Counted from the stretch's first letter, positions 17,615 to 27,415 are shown. The stretch: 64,000 nucleotides of DNA from Curtobacterium sp. MCSS17_007 (GCF_003234175.2 NZ_CP126257.1:1736001-1800000); one strand, 5' to 3'. Notes: generated from the sequence alone by a model not told the origin. Numbers and translations are program-made.

Positions 17615-18610
17615 TTACCGGGCGGGACCCGCTGCGGGGACCGGATCGGCGTCGGCGTCCGCCGCAGGAGCGTCGTCGTCGTGTTCCGACCAGGTGTCGT
17701 CCGAGTCTACATCGGTGCTCCGACGCGGCTCGCGACCCGGCAGGTACGGGCTCGGCTCGTTTCCGGTGTGGCGACGCGACTGCACCAGGAAGATGACGAT
17801 GCCGAGCAGGATCGCGGCGAAGGACATCCAGACGTTCGTGCGGATGCCCGCGAAGGTCTCGCTCGTGTCGACGCGGATCGACTCGAGGACCGAGCGGCCG
17901 GTGCCGTACCAGATCAGGTAGAGGGCCATGACCTTGCCCCACTGCAGACGGAACCGCTTGTCGAGCAGCAGGATCACGACGACGCCGACGACGTTCCAGA
18001 TGATCTCGTAGAGGAACGTCGGGTGGAACAGCGTCCCCTCGGGCAGCCCCTTCGGGAACGCCGGGTTGGAGGACTCGATCTCGAGGCCCCACGGCAGGCT
18101 GGTCGGCATGCCGAACAGCTCGTGGTTGAAGTAGTTGCCGAGACGGCCGAAGGCCTGCGCGAGCAGCACGCCCGGGGCGATCGCGTCGATCAGGGTCGAG
18201 AACCGCAGGCCCACCTGTCGGCACCCGATGTACGCGCCGACGGACCCGAGGATGAGCGCGCCGAAGATCGCCAGGCCGCCCTCCCAGATGTAGAAGAGCG
18301 AGAACGGGTCCCGACCCGGGCCGAAGTAGTCGCTGACGTGCGTGAAGACGTGGAACAGGCGCCCACCGATGATGCCGGCCGGCACGGCCCAGATCGCGAT
18401 GTCGATGATGATCCACCGCTCGACCCCGCGGGCGTTGAGCCGCCGGTTCGCGAGCACGACCGCCGCGACGATCCCCAGCAGGATGCAGATGGCGTAGGCG
18501 TGGATCCGGAAGTCGAGCGGCAGCGACCACCCGAACGCGTCGCGGAGCCAGGCGGTCAGGTCGAAGTACTGCCACGCGGTGCTCGGGCTCGGGATGCTCA
18601 GGAGGGGCAT
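17615..18610 (-). CDS. lgt: Prolipoprotein diacylglyceryl transferase
   Basis: A 331-residue inner-membrane enzyme that transfers diacylglycerol from phosphatidylglycerol to the lipobox cysteine of prolipoproteins. Seven hydrophobic helices are visible. The family signature GRLGNYFNHELFG is intact, along with HAYAI, GGRLFHV and the essential histidine/arginine region near GRSVLESIR. The C-terminal 60 residues are an acidic, probably disordered cytoplasmic tail typical of actinobacterial Lgt. It lies downstream of trpA, separated by a strong hairpin, and has its own TACAGT box about 60 nt before the ATG. Confidence 0.96.
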   Translation of the reverse strand: MPLLSIPSPSTAWQYFDLTAWLRDAFGWSLPLDFRIHAYAICILLGIVAAVVLANRRLNARGVERWIIIDIAIWAVPAGIIGGRLFHVFTHVSDYFGPGRDPFSLFYIWEGGLAIFGALILGSVGAYIGCRQVGLRFSTLIDAIAPGVLLAQAFGRLGNYFNHELFGMPTSLPWGLEIESSNPAFPKGLPEGTLFHPTFLYEIIWNVVGVVVILLLDKRFRLQWGKVMALYLIWYGTGRSVLESIRVDTSETFAGIRTNVWMSFAAILLGIVIFLVQSRRHTGNEPSPYLPGREPRRSTDVDSDDTWSEHDDDAPAADADADPVPAAGPAR

Positions 18611-18672
18611 GGAGGTGCTGTCGCCTTTCGGTGCTGGACGGCCGCGGTGCCGCTGGAGGGTCGGCCCCGCTC

Positions 18673-18678
18673 ACTGTA
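18673..18678 (-). promoter_or_regulatory. Candidate -10 box of lgt
   Basis: TACAGT on the minus strand, about 60 nt before the lgt start and downstream of the trp terminator. Confidence 0.4.
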
Positions 18679-18732
18679 GCGCGGGAACCGCGCCGACCAG
18701 GAACCAGGGGTGCGGTCCTGTGGGAACTGTGA

Positions 18733-18823
18733 CCGACACGCACGGGAGGCGCGGTGCAGGTGCGCCGGTCGGCCTACCCGCACCGCGCCTCCCGTCCGGC
18801 GTCGCCGGTGTCGTGCGTGTCGG
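18733..18823. terminator. trp operon terminator, nested hairpins
   Basis: An outer stem CCGACACGCA (18733-18742) pairs with TGCGTGTCGG (18814-18823). An inner 15-bp stem pairs 18743-18757 with 18780-18794. The inner arms are inverted copies of the CGGGAGGCGCGGTG repeat; the right arm (18781-18797) is an exact 17-nt match. The structure begins 12 nt beyond the trpA stop. Confidence 0.8.
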
Positions 18824-18834
18824 ACCAGACCGCC

Positions 18835-19638
18835 TCAGCCGCGTCGGGCGCCGCTGGTCAGGTCGGCGGCTCGGCCCGCCACGCCCTGCACGCCGAGGTC
18901 GGCGAGGGCACGCACGAAGGCGGACCCGACGATCGCGCCGTCGGCGTACTCGAGCACCTCGGCCACCTGGTCGGCGGTCGAGATGCCGAGGCCGACGCAG
19001 GTGCGCTCGACGCCCGCGTCGCGGAGCCGTGACACGACCGTGCGCGCGGCGGTGTCGACGCCGACGCGGGCTCCGGTCACGCCCATCGTCGAGACGGCGT
19101 AGACGAAGCCCCGGCTGGACCGGACCGCCTGCTCCATGCGGGTGTCCGTCGAGGACGGCGCCGCGAGGAAGACACGGTCGAGCCCGGTGCGTTCCGAGGC
19201 GTCGATCCACGCCCGGCCCTCGTCGGGGATGAGGTCCGGCGTGATGAGCCCGGACGCGCCGGCGGCCACGAGGTCGTCGGCGAACCGGTCGACGCCGTAG
19301 CGGAGCACCGGGTTCCAGTACGTCATCACGAGGACCGGCACGTCCACGCGGCTGGTGATCTGGTCGACCGCGTCGAACACCTGCGCGACACGGAACCCGT
19401 TCGCCAGGCTCTCCTCGGCCGCACGCTGGATGACCGGCCCGTCCATCACGGGGTCCGAGTACGGCAGGCCGAGCTCGATGACGTCCACGCCGTTCTCGGC
19501 GAGGGCGACGGCGGCGTCCACGCTGGTCCGCAGGTCCGGGAACCCGGCGGGCAGGTACCCGACGACGGCGCCCGCACGCTCGGCGTTCGCGGTGTCGATC
19601 GTCGTCGCGACCGACCGGTTGCTCTCGGTGTTCGTCAC
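18835..19638 (-). CDS. trpA: Tryptophan synthase alpha chain
   Basis: A 267-residue TIM barrel that cleaves indole-3-glycerol phosphate to indole and glyceraldehyde 3-phosphate. The catalytic glutamate and aspartate lie in [18 protein letters not shown]. The [12 protein letters not shown] and GASGL loop regions follow, and the phosphate site GLGIST is near the C-terminus. The reading frame is open much further upstream, but GTG 19638 is the start because it overlaps the trpB stop by 4 nt (GTGA), implying translational coupling that suits the alpha2-beta2 complex. It is the last gene of the his-trp operon. Confidence 0.96.
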   Translation of the reverse strand: MTNTESNRSVATTIDTANAERAGAVVGYLPAGFPDLRTSVDAAVALAENGVDVIELGLPYSDPVMDGPVIQRAAEESLANGFRVAQVFDAVDQITSRVDVPVLVMTYWNPVLRYGVDRFADDLVAAGASGLITPDLIPDEGRAWIDASERTGLDRVFLAAPSSTDTRMEQAVRSSRGFVYAVSTMGVTGARVGVDTAARTVVSRLRDAGVERTCVGLGISTADQVAEVLEYADGAIVGSAFVRALADLGVQGVAGRAADLTSGARRG

Positions 19639-20849
19639 AGTTGCACCGCGTTCTCGTCGAGGATGCCGAAGTAGCGGCTGGCGGACGCCACGTCCTTGTC
19701 GCCGCGGCCGGACAGGGACACGAGCACGACGCCGTCGGGGCCGAGCTCCTTGCCGAGCTTGATCGCCCCGGCCAGGGCGTGCGCCGACTCGATGGCCGGC
19801 AGGATGCCCTCGGTCCGACCGAGCAGGCGGAAGGCCTCCATCGCCTCGGCGTCCGTGATCGACGCGTACTGCGCGCGGCCGATCGACGCCAGGTAGGCGT
19901 GCTCCGGCCCGACGCTCGGGTAGTCGAGGCCCGCGGAGATGCTGTGGCTCTCGATCGTCTGGCCGTCCTCGTCCTGCATGAGGTAGGACATCGTGCCCTG
20001 CAGCACACCCGTGCGTCCGAGCGAGATGCTCGCGGCGTGGCGACCGGTCTCGATGCCGTCGCCGCCCGCCTCGAAGCCGTGCAGTCGGACGGACTCGTCG
20101 TCGAGGAACGCCTCGAAGATGCCCATCGCGTTCGAACCGCCACCGACGCACGCGGCGACGGCGTCCGGCAGCCGGCCGACCCGGTCGAGGACCTGCTGGC
20201 GCGCCTCTTCCCCGATCACCTTGTGGAACTCACGGACCATCTCCGGGAACGGGTGAGGTCCGGCCACCGTCCCGAGCAGGTAGTGCGTCGACTCGACGTT
20301 CGCCACCCAGTCGCGCAGCGCGTCGTTGATGGCGTCCTTCAGCGTGCGGGATCCGGTCTCGACCGGGATCACCTCGGCCCCGAGCAGCCGCATCCGGGCG
20401 ACGTTGAGCGCCTGGCGCTCGGTGTCGACGGCGCCCATGTAGACGACGCAGTCCATCCCGAAGAGCGCAGCGGCCGTCGCGGTGGCGACGCCGTGCTGGC
20501 CCGCACCCGTCTCGGCGATGAGCCGGGTCTTGCCCAGCCGCTTCGCCACGAGCGCCTGCCCGAGCACGTTGTTGATCTTGTGCGAGCCGGTGTGGTTGAG
20601 GTCCTCGCGCTTGAGGATGATGCGCGCACCACCGGCGTGCTTCGCGAACCGGGGCGCCTCGGTGATGATCGACGGGCGACCGGTGTACTCGCGCTGGAGC
20701 GTGTCGAGCTCCTCGCGGAACGCCGGGTCCGCCCAGGCCTCGCGGAAGGCGGTCTCCAGCTCGTCGAGCGCGAGCACCAGGGACTCGGGGACGAAGCGTC
20801 CGCCGAAGTCACCGAAGTACGGGCCCTGCAGGTCACGGAGTGAGGTCAC
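19635..20849 (-). CDS. trpB: Tryptophan synthase beta chain
   Basis: A 404-residue PLP enzyme that condenses indole with serine. The PLP lysine is in [15 protein letters not shown], with the catalytic glutamate in [10 protein letters not shown] and the phosphate-binding GGGSNAMG loop. It starts at GTG 20849, 65 nt after trpC, and its stop overlaps the trpA start by 4 nt. All expected blocks are intact. Confidence 0.97.
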   Translation of the reverse strand: MTSLRDLQGPYFGDFGGRFVPESLVLALDELETAFREAWADPAFREELDTLQREYTGRPSIITEAPRFAKHAGGARIILKREDLNHTGSHKINNVLGQALVAKRLGKTRLIAETGAGQHGVATATAAALFGMDCVVYMGAVDTERQALNVARMRLLGAEVIPVETGSRTLKDAINDALRDWVANVESTHYLLGTVAGPHPFPEMVREFHKVIGEEARQQVLDRVGRLPDAVAACVGGGSNAMGIFEAFLDDESVRLHGFEAGGDGIETGRHAASISLGRTGVLQGTMSYLMQDEDGQTIESHSISAGLDYPSVGPEHAYLASIGRAQYASITDAEAMEAFRLLGRTEGILPAIESAHALAGAIKLGKELGPDGVVLVSLSGRGDKDVASASRYFGILDENAVQL

Positions 20850-20914
20850 GGTGGGTCTCCCGGGGTGGAGCGGCCGGACCCGGCGGGTGCCGGTGGCCGG
20901 TGGGACGGGGCCGG

Positions 20915-21724
20915 TCAGACGCGCGGGCGGCCGAGGCCGTCCGCTGCGGCGATGAACGACGCGAGGGTGGCGGCGGGGTCGGCGCCGGTGACGAGCGCCT
21001 CCCCCACCAGGACGACGTCGGCGCCCGCGGCGCGGTAGTGCGCGACGTCGGCAGGACCGGCGACGGCGGACTCGGCGACGCGCACGACCCCGTCGGGGAT
21101 GCGGTCGGCGAGCGAGCCGAACAGGTCGCGGTCCAGCGAGAAGTCGGTCAGGTCGCGGGCGTTGACACCGAGGATGCGCGCGCCGGCGTCGAGGCCGCGG
21201 GAGACCTCGTCGCCGGAGTGGGCCTCGACGAGCACGCGCATGCCGAGCTGCTCGGCGAGCTCGTGCAGTTCGACGAGCTGCCGCTGCTCGAGCGCGGCCA
21301 CGATGAGCAGCACCAGGTCGGCACCGGCGGCACGGGCCTCGAGCACCTGGTACGGGTCGGCGATGAAGTCCTTGCGCAGCACCGGCAGCGCGACCCGGGC
21401 CTTCACGGCCTCGAGGTCGGCGAGGCTGCCGAGGAACTTCCGCCCCTCGGTGAGCACGCTGATCGTCGAGGCTCCCCCACGCTCGTAGTCGGCGGCGAGG
21501 GCGGCCGGGTCCTCGATGGGCGCCATGGAACCGCGCGACGGGCTCGCGCGCTTGACCTCGGCGAGGATCTTGACGCGGTCGCCGGGCGACAGGAACTCGA
21601 GGGCGTCGAGCGGCGACGCCACCCGGTCCAGGTCGCGCTCGACGTCCGAGAGCGGACGGTCGGCACGACGGGTGGCGGCGTCCTCGAGCGCGCCCGCGAC
21701 GAGGGTCTCGAGCACGTTCGGCAC
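20915..21724 (-). CDS. trpC: Indole-3-glycerol phosphate synthase
   Basis: A 269-residue TIM barrel that closes the indole ring. Catalytic lysines lie in [14 protein letters not shown] and VLRKDFI, the glutamate in VAESAV, and the NAR motif in GVNARDL. It starts at GTG 21724, 5 nt after the stop of the small HGxxPAAW membrane protein gene. No trpF gene is present. In Actinobacteria that step is normally done by the bifunctional HisA/PriA enzyme, which is not encoded here. Confidence 0.96.
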   Translation of the reverse strand: MPNVLETLVAGALEDAATRRADRPLSDVERDLDRVASPLDALEFLSPGDRVKILAEVKRASPSRGSMAPIEDPAALAADYERGGASTISVLTEGRKFLGSLADLEAVKARVALPVLRKDFIADPYQVLEARAAGADLVLLIVAALEQRQLVELHELAEQLGMRVLVEAHSGDEVSRGLDAGARILGVNARDLTDFSLDRDLFGSLADRIPDGVVRVAESAVAGPADVAHYRAAGADVVLVGEALVTGADPAATLASFIAAADGLGRPRV

Positions 21725-21729
21725 GGCGA

Positions 21730-21969
21730 CTACTCCGAGTGGTGCTTGGGGACGAACTTCGGACCGTTCACGCCGTAGCCGGCCTTCGCCATCACGGCAC
21801 CGACGACGAGGCCGATCACGACGACGGCGGCGGAGGCCCAGACGCCCCAGGCCAGGTCGAACCAGAAGAACAGCGTGCCTGCCGCGAAGCCGATCAGCAT
21901 GATCACGACGGCGGTCCAGGCGGCGGGCGAGTGGCCTTCGCCGAGTTCTGCGGGCTCAGTGTTGCTCAC
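21730..21969 (-). CDS. HGxxPAAW-motif small membrane protein
   Basis: A 79-residue protein with the N-terminal signature GHSPAAW and two transmembrane helices (about 18-37 and 42-62), then a short charged tail. The family is found almost only in actinobacterial trp operons between trpE and trpC and has no known function. It starts at ATG 21969 and ends 5 nt before trpC, so it is very likely cotranscribed and coupled. Confidence 0.85.
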   Translation of the reverse strand: MSNTEPAELGEGHSPAAWTAVVIMLIGFAAGTLFFWFDLAWGVWASAAVVVIGLVVGAVMAKAGYGVNGPKFVPKHHSE

Positions 21970-22014
21970 GGTGCTCCTCGTTCTGCTCCGGCGCCGTCGT
22001 CCGATCGACGCCGC

Positions 22015-22689
22015 TCACGATCCTACCGTGCCGCTCGTGGGCGACTCCCCCACCGCGCCGTCCCGAGCGTCGGGGCCGGCCGCGGGATCGGCGGTCGGGT
22101 CGTCACCGGCGCTCAGGTCGTCCCAGTCGGTGATCGCGTCGCGCTGGGTCGGGGCCGCAGCGCGGGCGTCGGCGGTGGCACCGGCGGTCGCCGCAGCGTA
22201 CTTCCGGGTCGGCCCGGGCCAGTTCCGCTGCACCACGAACACGACGATGCCGAGGGCCACGGCGAGCACGCCACCGGCGATACCGACGGCAGGCCAGGCG
22301 GTGACGTCCACCCGGTCCACGACCTGGCGCACGGCCCCGGTGTCGCTGACACCGGCGACCTCGCCGACCGCGCCCTTCGACGCGGCGACCGGGTCCGCCA
22401 GGGCGCCGATCCCGGTCGCCACGACCGCGAGGCCGAGCAGCACCTCGACCGCCGCGAGCACGACGCGGAGCACCCGACCCGCGATCGTCAGTGCGAGGAA
22501 CAGCGCCAGGCTCGCGATGGCCAGCGCCGTGTACTGCGGCACGACCGCCGCGCCGTCGGCGACGACCCGCGGCACGACCGCGGTACCGGCGTGCAGGTGC
22601 ACCGTGAACCACGTCTGGGTCCACGAGAGCATCACGATGCCGGCGACCGCGAGGCCCGCGACGACGACGAGCGGACGGGAGCGCTTCAC
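22015..22689 (-). CDS. Trp biosynthesis-associated membrane protein
   Basis: A 224-residue protein of the actinobacterial family named for its place in trp operons. Four hydrophobic helices are visible: residues about 8-25, 52-75, 80-100 and 145-165. Between helices 3 and 4 is an extracytoplasmic loop. The C-terminal 60 residues are Ala/Asp-rich and probably disordered. Its start overlaps the trpE stop by 4 nt (ATGA). The function is unknown; transport or an assembly role near tryptophan enzymes has been assumed only from context. Confidence 0.85.
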   Translation of the reverse strand: MKRSRPLVVVAGLAVAGIVMLSWTQTWFTVHLHAGTAVVPRVVADGAAVVPQYTALAIASLALFLALTIAGRVLRVVLAAVEVLLGLAVVATGIGALADPVAASKGAVGEVAGVSDTGAVRQVVDRVDVTAWPAVGIAGGVLAVALGIVVFVVQRNWPGPTRKYAAATAGATADARAAAPTQRDAITDWDDLSAGDDPTADPAAGPDARDGAVGESPTSGTVGS

Positions 22690-24230
22690 GAGCGCACCTC
22701 ACGCATCCGGTTCGCGGTCGCGACCGCACGGAGCGGTGCGGCGGCCTTGTTGACGGCCTCGACGTGCTCGGTGTGCGGGTCGGAATCGGCGACGAGTCCG
22801 GCGCCGGCCTGCACCCGCGCGACGCCGTCCTTGATGAGCGCCGTTCGGATGGCGATGGCGAGGTCGGCGTCACCGGCGAAGTCGAAGTACCCGACCACGC
22901 CTGCGTAGGCGCCGCGCTTCGCGGGCTCCAGCTCGTCGATGATCTCGAGCGCACGCGGCTTCGGCGCGCCGGAGAGCGTGCCTGCCGGGAAGGTCGCCCG
23001 GAACACGTCGATCGCGGACGCCTCCGGCCGGACCGACCCCTCGACGCTCGACACCAGGTGCATGATGTGGCTGAAGCGCTCGACCGTCATGAACTCGGTC
23101 ACCGCGACGGTCCCCGGCTCGCAGACCTTCTGCAGGTCGTTGCGCGCGAGGTCGACGAGCATGAGGTGCTCCGCCCGCTCCTTCGGGTCGGCGAGCAGTT
23201 CGTCGCCGAGCCGGACGTCCTCGACCGGGGAGCCGCCGCGCGGGCGCGATCCGGCGATCGGGTGGGTGATCGCACGCCCGTCCTGCACCTTCACGAGCGC
23301 CTCGGGTGAGGCGCCGACGATCCAGAAGCGCTCGTCCGCGGTGTCCGCCAGGGCCAGGAAGTACATGTAGGGGCTCGGGTTGAGCGTCCGCAGCACCCGG
23401 TACACGTCGAGCGGGTCGGCCGTCACGTCGTGGTCGAACCGCTGCGAGACCACGACCTGGAAGACGTCGCCGTCGCGGATGAAGTCCTTCGACCGCTCGA
23501 CCGCGGCCATGTAGTCCTCGGGGGACGTCCGGTGACGGGGCGTCGGCTCGGCGATCTCGAAGGCCTCGGCGACGGTCGCCGGGCTCGGCTGCACCAGGTC
23601 CGCCTGCATCCGGTCGAGCCGGGCCTGCGCGTCGGACCACAAGGTGTCGGCGTCGTCGGTGCCGTCGTTGAGGACACTGGCGACGAGCAGCACGAGGCCG
23701 GTCCGGTGGTCGAGCGCGGCGAGCTCGGACACGAAGGCGAGCGCCTGACCCGGCACCTCGAAGTCGGCGGCCGGCACGTTCGGCAGGTGTTCGAGCTGCC
23801 GGACGGCCTCCCACCCGATGAACCCGACGGTGCCGCCGACGAGCGGCGGGGTTCCGGGGACGCGCGGGGTCGCCCAGCGCTCGTGCAGACGGGCGAGCAC
23901 GTCGAGGGGCGCGCCCTCGAGCGAGTCCACGGCGCGGGACGCCGGGATGCCGGTGTCGATCCACGCGGCGCTGTCGCCGTCCTGGGTCAGGACGCCGAAG
24001 CTCCGGACACCGACGAACGACCAGCGCGACCAGAGCCCACCCTGTCCGGCGGACTCCAGCAGGAACGAACCGGGGCGGCCGTCGGCGAGCTTGCGGTACA
24101 CGCCGACGGGCGTCTCGCTGTCGGCGTACAGCGCCCGGACGACGGGGACCACGCGGTGGTCGTCGAGCAGCTCGTCGAACGCCGCACGGGAGGTCGTGCG
24201 CGGTTCCTCCGCGCCGGTGGCGGTGCTCAT
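22686..24230 (-). CDS. trpE: Anthranilate synthase component I
   Basis: A 514-residue chorismate-utilising enzyme that makes anthranilate together with a glutaminase partner. The chorismate-binding domain contains GTLSGAPKPRALEIIDELEP and RVQAGAGLVADSDP. The N-terminal domain includes the LLES segment typical of tryptophan feedback sites. The frame runs to 24350, but ATG 24230 is chosen because it overlaps the hisI stop (ATGA). No trpG gene is in the window, so the glutaminase subunit must be elsewhere. Confidence 0.95.
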   Translation of the reverse strand: MSTATGAEEPRTTSRAAFDELLDDHRVVPVVRALYADSETPVGVYRKLADGRPGSFLLESAGQGGLWSRWSFVGVRSFGVLTQDGDSAAWIDTGIPASRAVDSLEGAPLDVLARLHERWATPRVPGTPPLVGGTVGFIGWEAVRQLEHLPNVPAADFEVPGQALAFVSELAALDHRTGLVLLVASVLNDGTDDADTLWSDAQARLDRMQADLVQPSPATVAEAFEIAEPTPRHRTSPEDYMAAVERSKDFIRDGDVFQVVVSQRFDHDVTADPLDVYRVLRTLNPSPYMYFLALADTADERFWIVGASPEALVKVQDGRAITHPIAGSRPRGGSPVEDVRLGDELLADPKERAEHLMLVDLARNDLQKVCEPGTVAVTEFMTVERFSHIMHLVSSVEGSVRPEASAIDVFRATFPAGTLSGAPKPRALEIIDELEPAKRGAYAGVVGYFDFAGDADLAIAIRTALIKDGVARVQAGAGLVADSDPHTEHVEAVNKAAAPLRAVATANRMREVRS

Positions 24231-24652
24231 CGGGTCTCCTCCACGGCCGTGGTCGGTCCAGGCGCACCGGTCGTGGCTCCGGCCGGCGCGGACGCCGTCA
24301 CCGGGTCGAGCGGGTCGACCTCGAAGCAGCTGTGGGCACCGGTGTGGCACGCCGCACCGACCTGCTCCACGGTGACGAGCAGGGTGTCGTCGTCGCAGTC
24401 GAGCGCGGCCGCCCGCACGTACTGCGCGTGCCCGGACGTGTCGCCCTTCCGCCAGTACTCCTGGCGCGAGCGCGACCAGAAGGTCACGCGGCCCTCGGTC
24501 AGGGTGCGGCGGAGGGCTTCGCGGTCCATCCAGCCGAGCATGAGGACGTCCTTCGAGGACTCCTCCTGCACGACTGCGGGGAGCAGCCCGTCGTGCCCGA
24601 ACCGTGCGCGGTCGAGGACCGCCTCCGTGCTGGTGCTGGTGCTGTCGGTCAT
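24227..24652 (-). CDS. hisI: Phosphoribosyl-AMP cyclohydrolase
   Basis: A 141-residue zinc enzyme of step 3 of histidine synthesis. The signature blocks are VLMLGWMDREAL, TFWSRSRQEYWRKGDTSGH and the metal-binding DCDDDTLLV, with cysteines in GAACHTGAHSCF. The last 25 residues are a low-complexity Ala/Pro/Thr tail. It is monofunctional, because HisE is encoded separately at 26394. An AGGAG site precedes ATG 24652. The start follows hisF by 25 nt. Confidence 0.96.
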   Translation of the reverse strand: MTDSTSTSTEAVLDRARFGHDGLLPAVVQEESSKDVLMLGWMDREALRRTLTEGRVTFWSRSRQEYWRKGDTSGHAQYVRAAALDCDDDTLLVTVEQVGAACHTGAHSCFEVDPLDPVTASAPAGATTGAPGPTTAVEETR

Positions 24653-24661
24653 GGGACTCCT

Positions 24662-24667
24662 AGCCTA
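24662..24667 (-). promoter_or_regulatory. Candidate internal promoter for hisI-trp
   Basis: TAGGCT on the minus strand, 9 nt before the hisI ATG in the 25-nt hisF-hisI gap. It could let hisI and the trp genes be expressed apart from hisEGF. No -35 element is recognised. Confidence 0.35.
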
Positions 24668-24677
24668 CGGCGGGGTG

Positions 24678-25484
24678 TCAGCGGACGGGCTGGCCGGCGG
24701 CGCGCAGCGCCGCCTTGACGTCCCCGATGGTCATCTCGCCGCGGTGGAAGACGCTGGCGGCGAGCACGGCGTCCGCGCCCGCCTCGACGGCAGGAGCGAA
24801 GTGCTCGAGGCGACCCGCGCCTCCCGAGCCGATGACCGGGACCGACGAGACCGCGCGGACCGCGGCGATGAGTTCGAGGTCGAAGCCGTTCTTCGTGCCG
24901 TCGGCGTCGATCGAGTTGACGAGCAGTTCACCCGCGCCCCGCTCCACGCCCTCGCGGGCCCAGGCGATCGCGTCGAGGTCGGACTCCGTGCGACCGCCGT
25001 GCGTCGTGACGACGAAGCCGGACGGCATCCGGTCCGAGCGCTTCACGTCGAGCGACAGCACCACCGCCTGCGCGCCGAAGCGGTCCGCGATCTCGCTGAC
25101 CAGCTCCGGCCGGGCGATCGCCGCGCTGTTCACGCCGATCTTGTCCGCACCGCACTGCTGCAGGCGGGACACGTCGTCGACGCTCCGGACGCCGCCGCCG
25201 ACGGTGAGCGGGATGAAGACCTGCTCCGCCGTGCGGGTCACGGTGTCGTACATCGTCGCGCGGTTCTCGACCGTCGCCCCGACGTCGAGGAAGGTCAGCT
25301 CGTCGGCGCCCTGCTCGTAGTAGCGGGCCGCGAGCTCGACCGGATCGCCGGCGTCCTGCAGGTCGAGGAAGTTCACGCCCTTGACGACGCGACCGCCCTG
25401 CACGTCGAGGCACGGGATGACCCGGACCGACACGCCCCCGGCGACGCCGGCCGCGCCGCTGTCCGGCGTCGCGGCCGCGTTCAC
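24678..25484 (-). CDS. hisF: Imidazole glycerol phosphate synthase subunit HisF
   Basis: A 268-residue cyclase subunit that makes IGP and AICAR from PRFAR using ammonia from HisH. The TIM barrel begins at about residue 19 ([17 protein letters not shown], with the catalytic Asp). The second catalytic Asp lies in [14 protein letters not shown] and the phosphate site in VIGSGGAGR. The first 18 residues are a non-conserved extension. GTG 25484 overlaps the hisG stop by 4 nt, so the extension is probably translated. HisH is not encoded here. Confidence 0.95.
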   Translation of the reverse strand: MNAAATPDSGAAGVAGGVSVRVIPCLDVQGGRVVKGVNFLDLQDAGDPVELAARYYEQGADELTFLDVGATVENRATMYDTVTRTAEQVFIPLTVGGGVRSVDDVSRLQQCGADKIGVNSAAIARPELVSEIADRFGAQAVVLSLDVKRSDRMPSGFVVTTHGGRTESDLDAIAWAREGVERGAGELLVNSIDADGTKNGFDLELIAAVRAVSSVPVIGSGGAGRLEHFAPAVEAGADAVLAASVFHRGEMTIGDVKAALRAAGQPVR

Positions 25485-26320
25485 AGGCGTGCGGCGTGGA
25501 TCGGGCTGACGAGGATCGCGCGGGCGCCGAGGTCGTAGAGCGCGTCCATGATGAGGTTCGCGTCCTCGCGCGGGATCATCACCCGGACCGCCGACCAGTC
25601 GCGGCCGTGCAGCGGGGAGACGGTCGGCGACTCGATGCCCGACGCCACGGCCGTGGCCTGCTCGAGCAGGTCCGTCGGGATGTCGTAGTCGAGCATGACG
25701 TAGCCGCGCGCGACGAGCACGCCCTGCAGACGGCGCCGGAGGACGTCGATGCCCGGGATGGTCTCGTCGGTCGAGATGAGCAGGGCGGTCGACTCGAGGA
25801 TGACCGGGCCGAAGATCTCGAGGCCGGCGGCGCGGAGCGTGCTGCCGGTGGACACGACGTCGGCGACGGCGTCGGCGACCCCGAGGCGGACCGCGCTCTC
25901 CACGGCGCCGTCGAGCTTGACGAGCGTCGCGGTGACGCCGTGCTGCGCGAGGAACTCACCGACCAGACCCGGGTAGCTCGTCGCCACCCGGACGCCGTCG
26001 AGGTCCTGCAGGTCGGTGAACCGCCCGGGCGTCCCGGCGAACCGGAACGTCGAGTCGGCGAACCCGAGCGCGTCGACCTCGTGCGCCGCCGAACCGGAGT
26101 CGAGCAGCAGGTCGCGGCCGGTGATGCCGACGTCGAGTGCCCCGGAGCCGACGTACGTCGCGATGTCGCGCGGACGGAGGAAGAAGAACTCGACGCCGTT
26201 GCGCTCGTCGAGCAGGTGGAGTGCCTTCGGGTCGCGGCGGCCGGCGTACCCGGCCTCCTTGAGCATCTCGGAGGCGGTCTCGGACAGCGAGCCCTTGTTG
26301 GGCACGGCGATGCGGAGCAT
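25481..26320 (-). CDS. hisG: ATP phosphoribosyltransferase (long form)
   Basis: A 279-residue enzyme of the first committed step of histidine synthesis. It is the long HisG_L form with the C-terminal regulatory ACT-like domain (about 210-279) that binds histidine, so no HisZ partner is needed. Catalytic-domain blocks are [22 protein letters not shown] and the PRPP loop [18 protein letters not shown] 26320 follows hisE by 73 nt. It is coupled to hisF through a GTGA overlap. Confidence 0.96.
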   Translation of the reverse strand: MLRIAVPNKGSLSETASEMLKEAGYAGRRDPKALHLLDERNGVEFFFLRPRDIATYVGSGALDVGITGRDLLLDSGSAAHEVDALGFADSTFRFAGTPGRFTDLQDLDGVRVATSYPGLVGEFLAQHGVTATLVKLDGAVESAVRLGVADAVADVVSTGSTLRAAGLEIFGPVILESTALLISTDETIPGIDVLRRRLQGVLVARGYVMLDYDIPTDLLEQATAVASGIESPTVSPLHGRDWSAVRVMIPREDANLIMDALYDLGARAILVSPIHAARL

Positions 26321-26393
26321 CAGTGGGTCTGCTTTCTGCTGGAGGTCGGACGACTGCGGGTCGCGGCTGCGCTCGTCGGCGCGTCGCGGGTGC

Positions 26394-26657
26394 CTACAGA
26401 TGTCGCCAGACGTCCGCCGGGGTGAGCCCCTTCGCGACCATGAGCACCTGGAGGTGGTAGATCAGCTGGGAGATCTCCTCCGAGGTGCGCTCGTCGCCCT
26501 CGTACTCGGCCGCCATCCAGACCTCGGCGGCCTCTTCCACGATCTTCTTGCCGATCTGGTGCACGCCGGCGTCCAGTTCGGCGACGGTGCCGGAGCCCTC
26601 GGGCCGCGTGCGCGCCTTCTCGGTCAGCTCCGCGAACAGGTCGTCGAACGTCTTCAC
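26394..26657 (-). CDS. hisE: Phosphoribosyl-ATP pyrophosphatase
   Basis: An 87-residue enzyme of step 2 of histidine synthesis, with an all-alpha NTP pyrophosphohydrolase fold. The metal-binding motif is [14 protein letters not shown] with EE later in [14 protein letters not shown]. The reading frame is open upstream for another 250 codons, but that stretch overlaps rpe in another frame and is a shadow. GTG 26657, preceded by TAGCCT and 7 nt, is the likely leaderless start and the first gene of the hisE-G-F-I-trp operon. Confidence 0.95.
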   Translation of the reverse strand: MKTFDDLFAELTEKARTRPEGSGTVAELDAGVHQIGKKIVEEAAEVWMAAEYEGDERTSEEISQLIYHLQVLMVAKGLTPADVWRHL

Positions 26658-26664
26658 GGGGACC

Positions 26665-26670
26665 AGGCTA
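26665..26670 (-). promoter_or_regulatory. -10 box, leaderless promoter of hisE operon
   Basis: TAGCCT on the minus strand with 7 nt to the hisE GTG. It is probably the main promoter of the his-trp operon. Confidence 0.5.
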
Positions 26671-26703
26671 CCGTCCCGCGCGGGTGCGCCGGACGCACCG
26701 TCC

Positions 26704-26716
26704 GGACGGGAGGCGC
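26704..26716 (+). repeat. Partial GGACGGGAGGCGC repeat
   Basis: A 13-nt match to the interspersed repeat in the 92-nt gap between rpe and hisE, without a clear inverted partner. Confidence 0.5.
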
Positions 26717-26749
26717 TGGTCGCCTCGGGCTCGCCACCCACCTGGTCGG

Positions 26750-27409
26750 TCACGCGCGTGCCGCCGCGGCCGCCTCGCGCAGGTCGGCGATGCGCTGCGC
26801 GGGCTCGCCGCCGTAGACGGCGGACCCGGCCACGAGCGTGTCCGCACCGCTGCGCACCGCTTCGGGCACGGTGTCGACCGCGATGCCGCCGTCGACCTCG
26901 AGCCAGACCTCGAGGCCGGAGGCGTCGACCGCCGCGCGCGCATCGGCGAGCTTGGGCATCACGGAAGGCATGAACGACTGCCCGCCGAACCCGGGCTCGA
27001 CGGTCATGAGCAGGATCATGTCGTAGGCGTCGAGGTGGTGGAGCACCTGCGTGATCGGCGTTCCGGGCTTCACGGCGACAGCCGCTCGGGCGCCGTTCGA
27101 GCGGATCGCCGCGGCGGTCGCCACCGGGTCGTCGGCGGCCTCGAAGTGGAACGTGACGCTCGAGGCCCCCGTCTCGGCGTACTTCGGCGCCTGCGTGTCC
27201 GCGTCGGTGACCATGAGGTGCACGTCGAGCGGCACCGGCGAGACCTCCTGCAGGCGCTGCACGATCGGCAGGCCCAGGGTGAGGTTCGGCACGAAGTGGT
27301 TGTCCATCACGTCGACGTGCACCATGTCGGCCGTCTCGATGCGGTGGAGCTCGCGTTCGAGGTTCGCGAAGTCGGCGGACAGGATGCTCGGCGAGATGCG
27401 GATCGTCAC
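26750..27409 (-). CDS. rpe: Ribulose-phosphate 3-epimerase
   Basis: A 219-residue TIM barrel that interconverts ribulose 5-phosphate and xylulose 5-phosphate. Metal and catalytic residues are in [43 protein letters not shown] and EVDGGI. GTG 27409 lies 6 nt after TAGGGT, so the mRNA is probably leaderless. It lies 28 nt downstream of rsmB on the same strand and may also receive read-through. Confidence 0.96.
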   Translation of the reverse strand: MTIRISPSILSADFANLERELHRIETADMVHVDVMDNHFVPNLTLGLPIVQRLQEVSPVPLDVHLMVTDADTQAPKYAETGASSVTFHFEAADDPVATAAAIRSNGARAAVAVKPGTPITQVLHHLDAYDMILLMTVEPGFGGQSFMPSVMPKLADARAAVDASGLEVWLEVDGGIAVDTVPEAVRSGADTLVAGSAVYGGEPAQRIADLREAAAAARA

Positions 27410-27415
27410 CGTGCA

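Noticed and set aside
24231..24660. trp attenuator or leader peptide
   Set aside because: trpE overlaps hisI, and no Trp-rich short ORF or alternative hairpins are present upstream.
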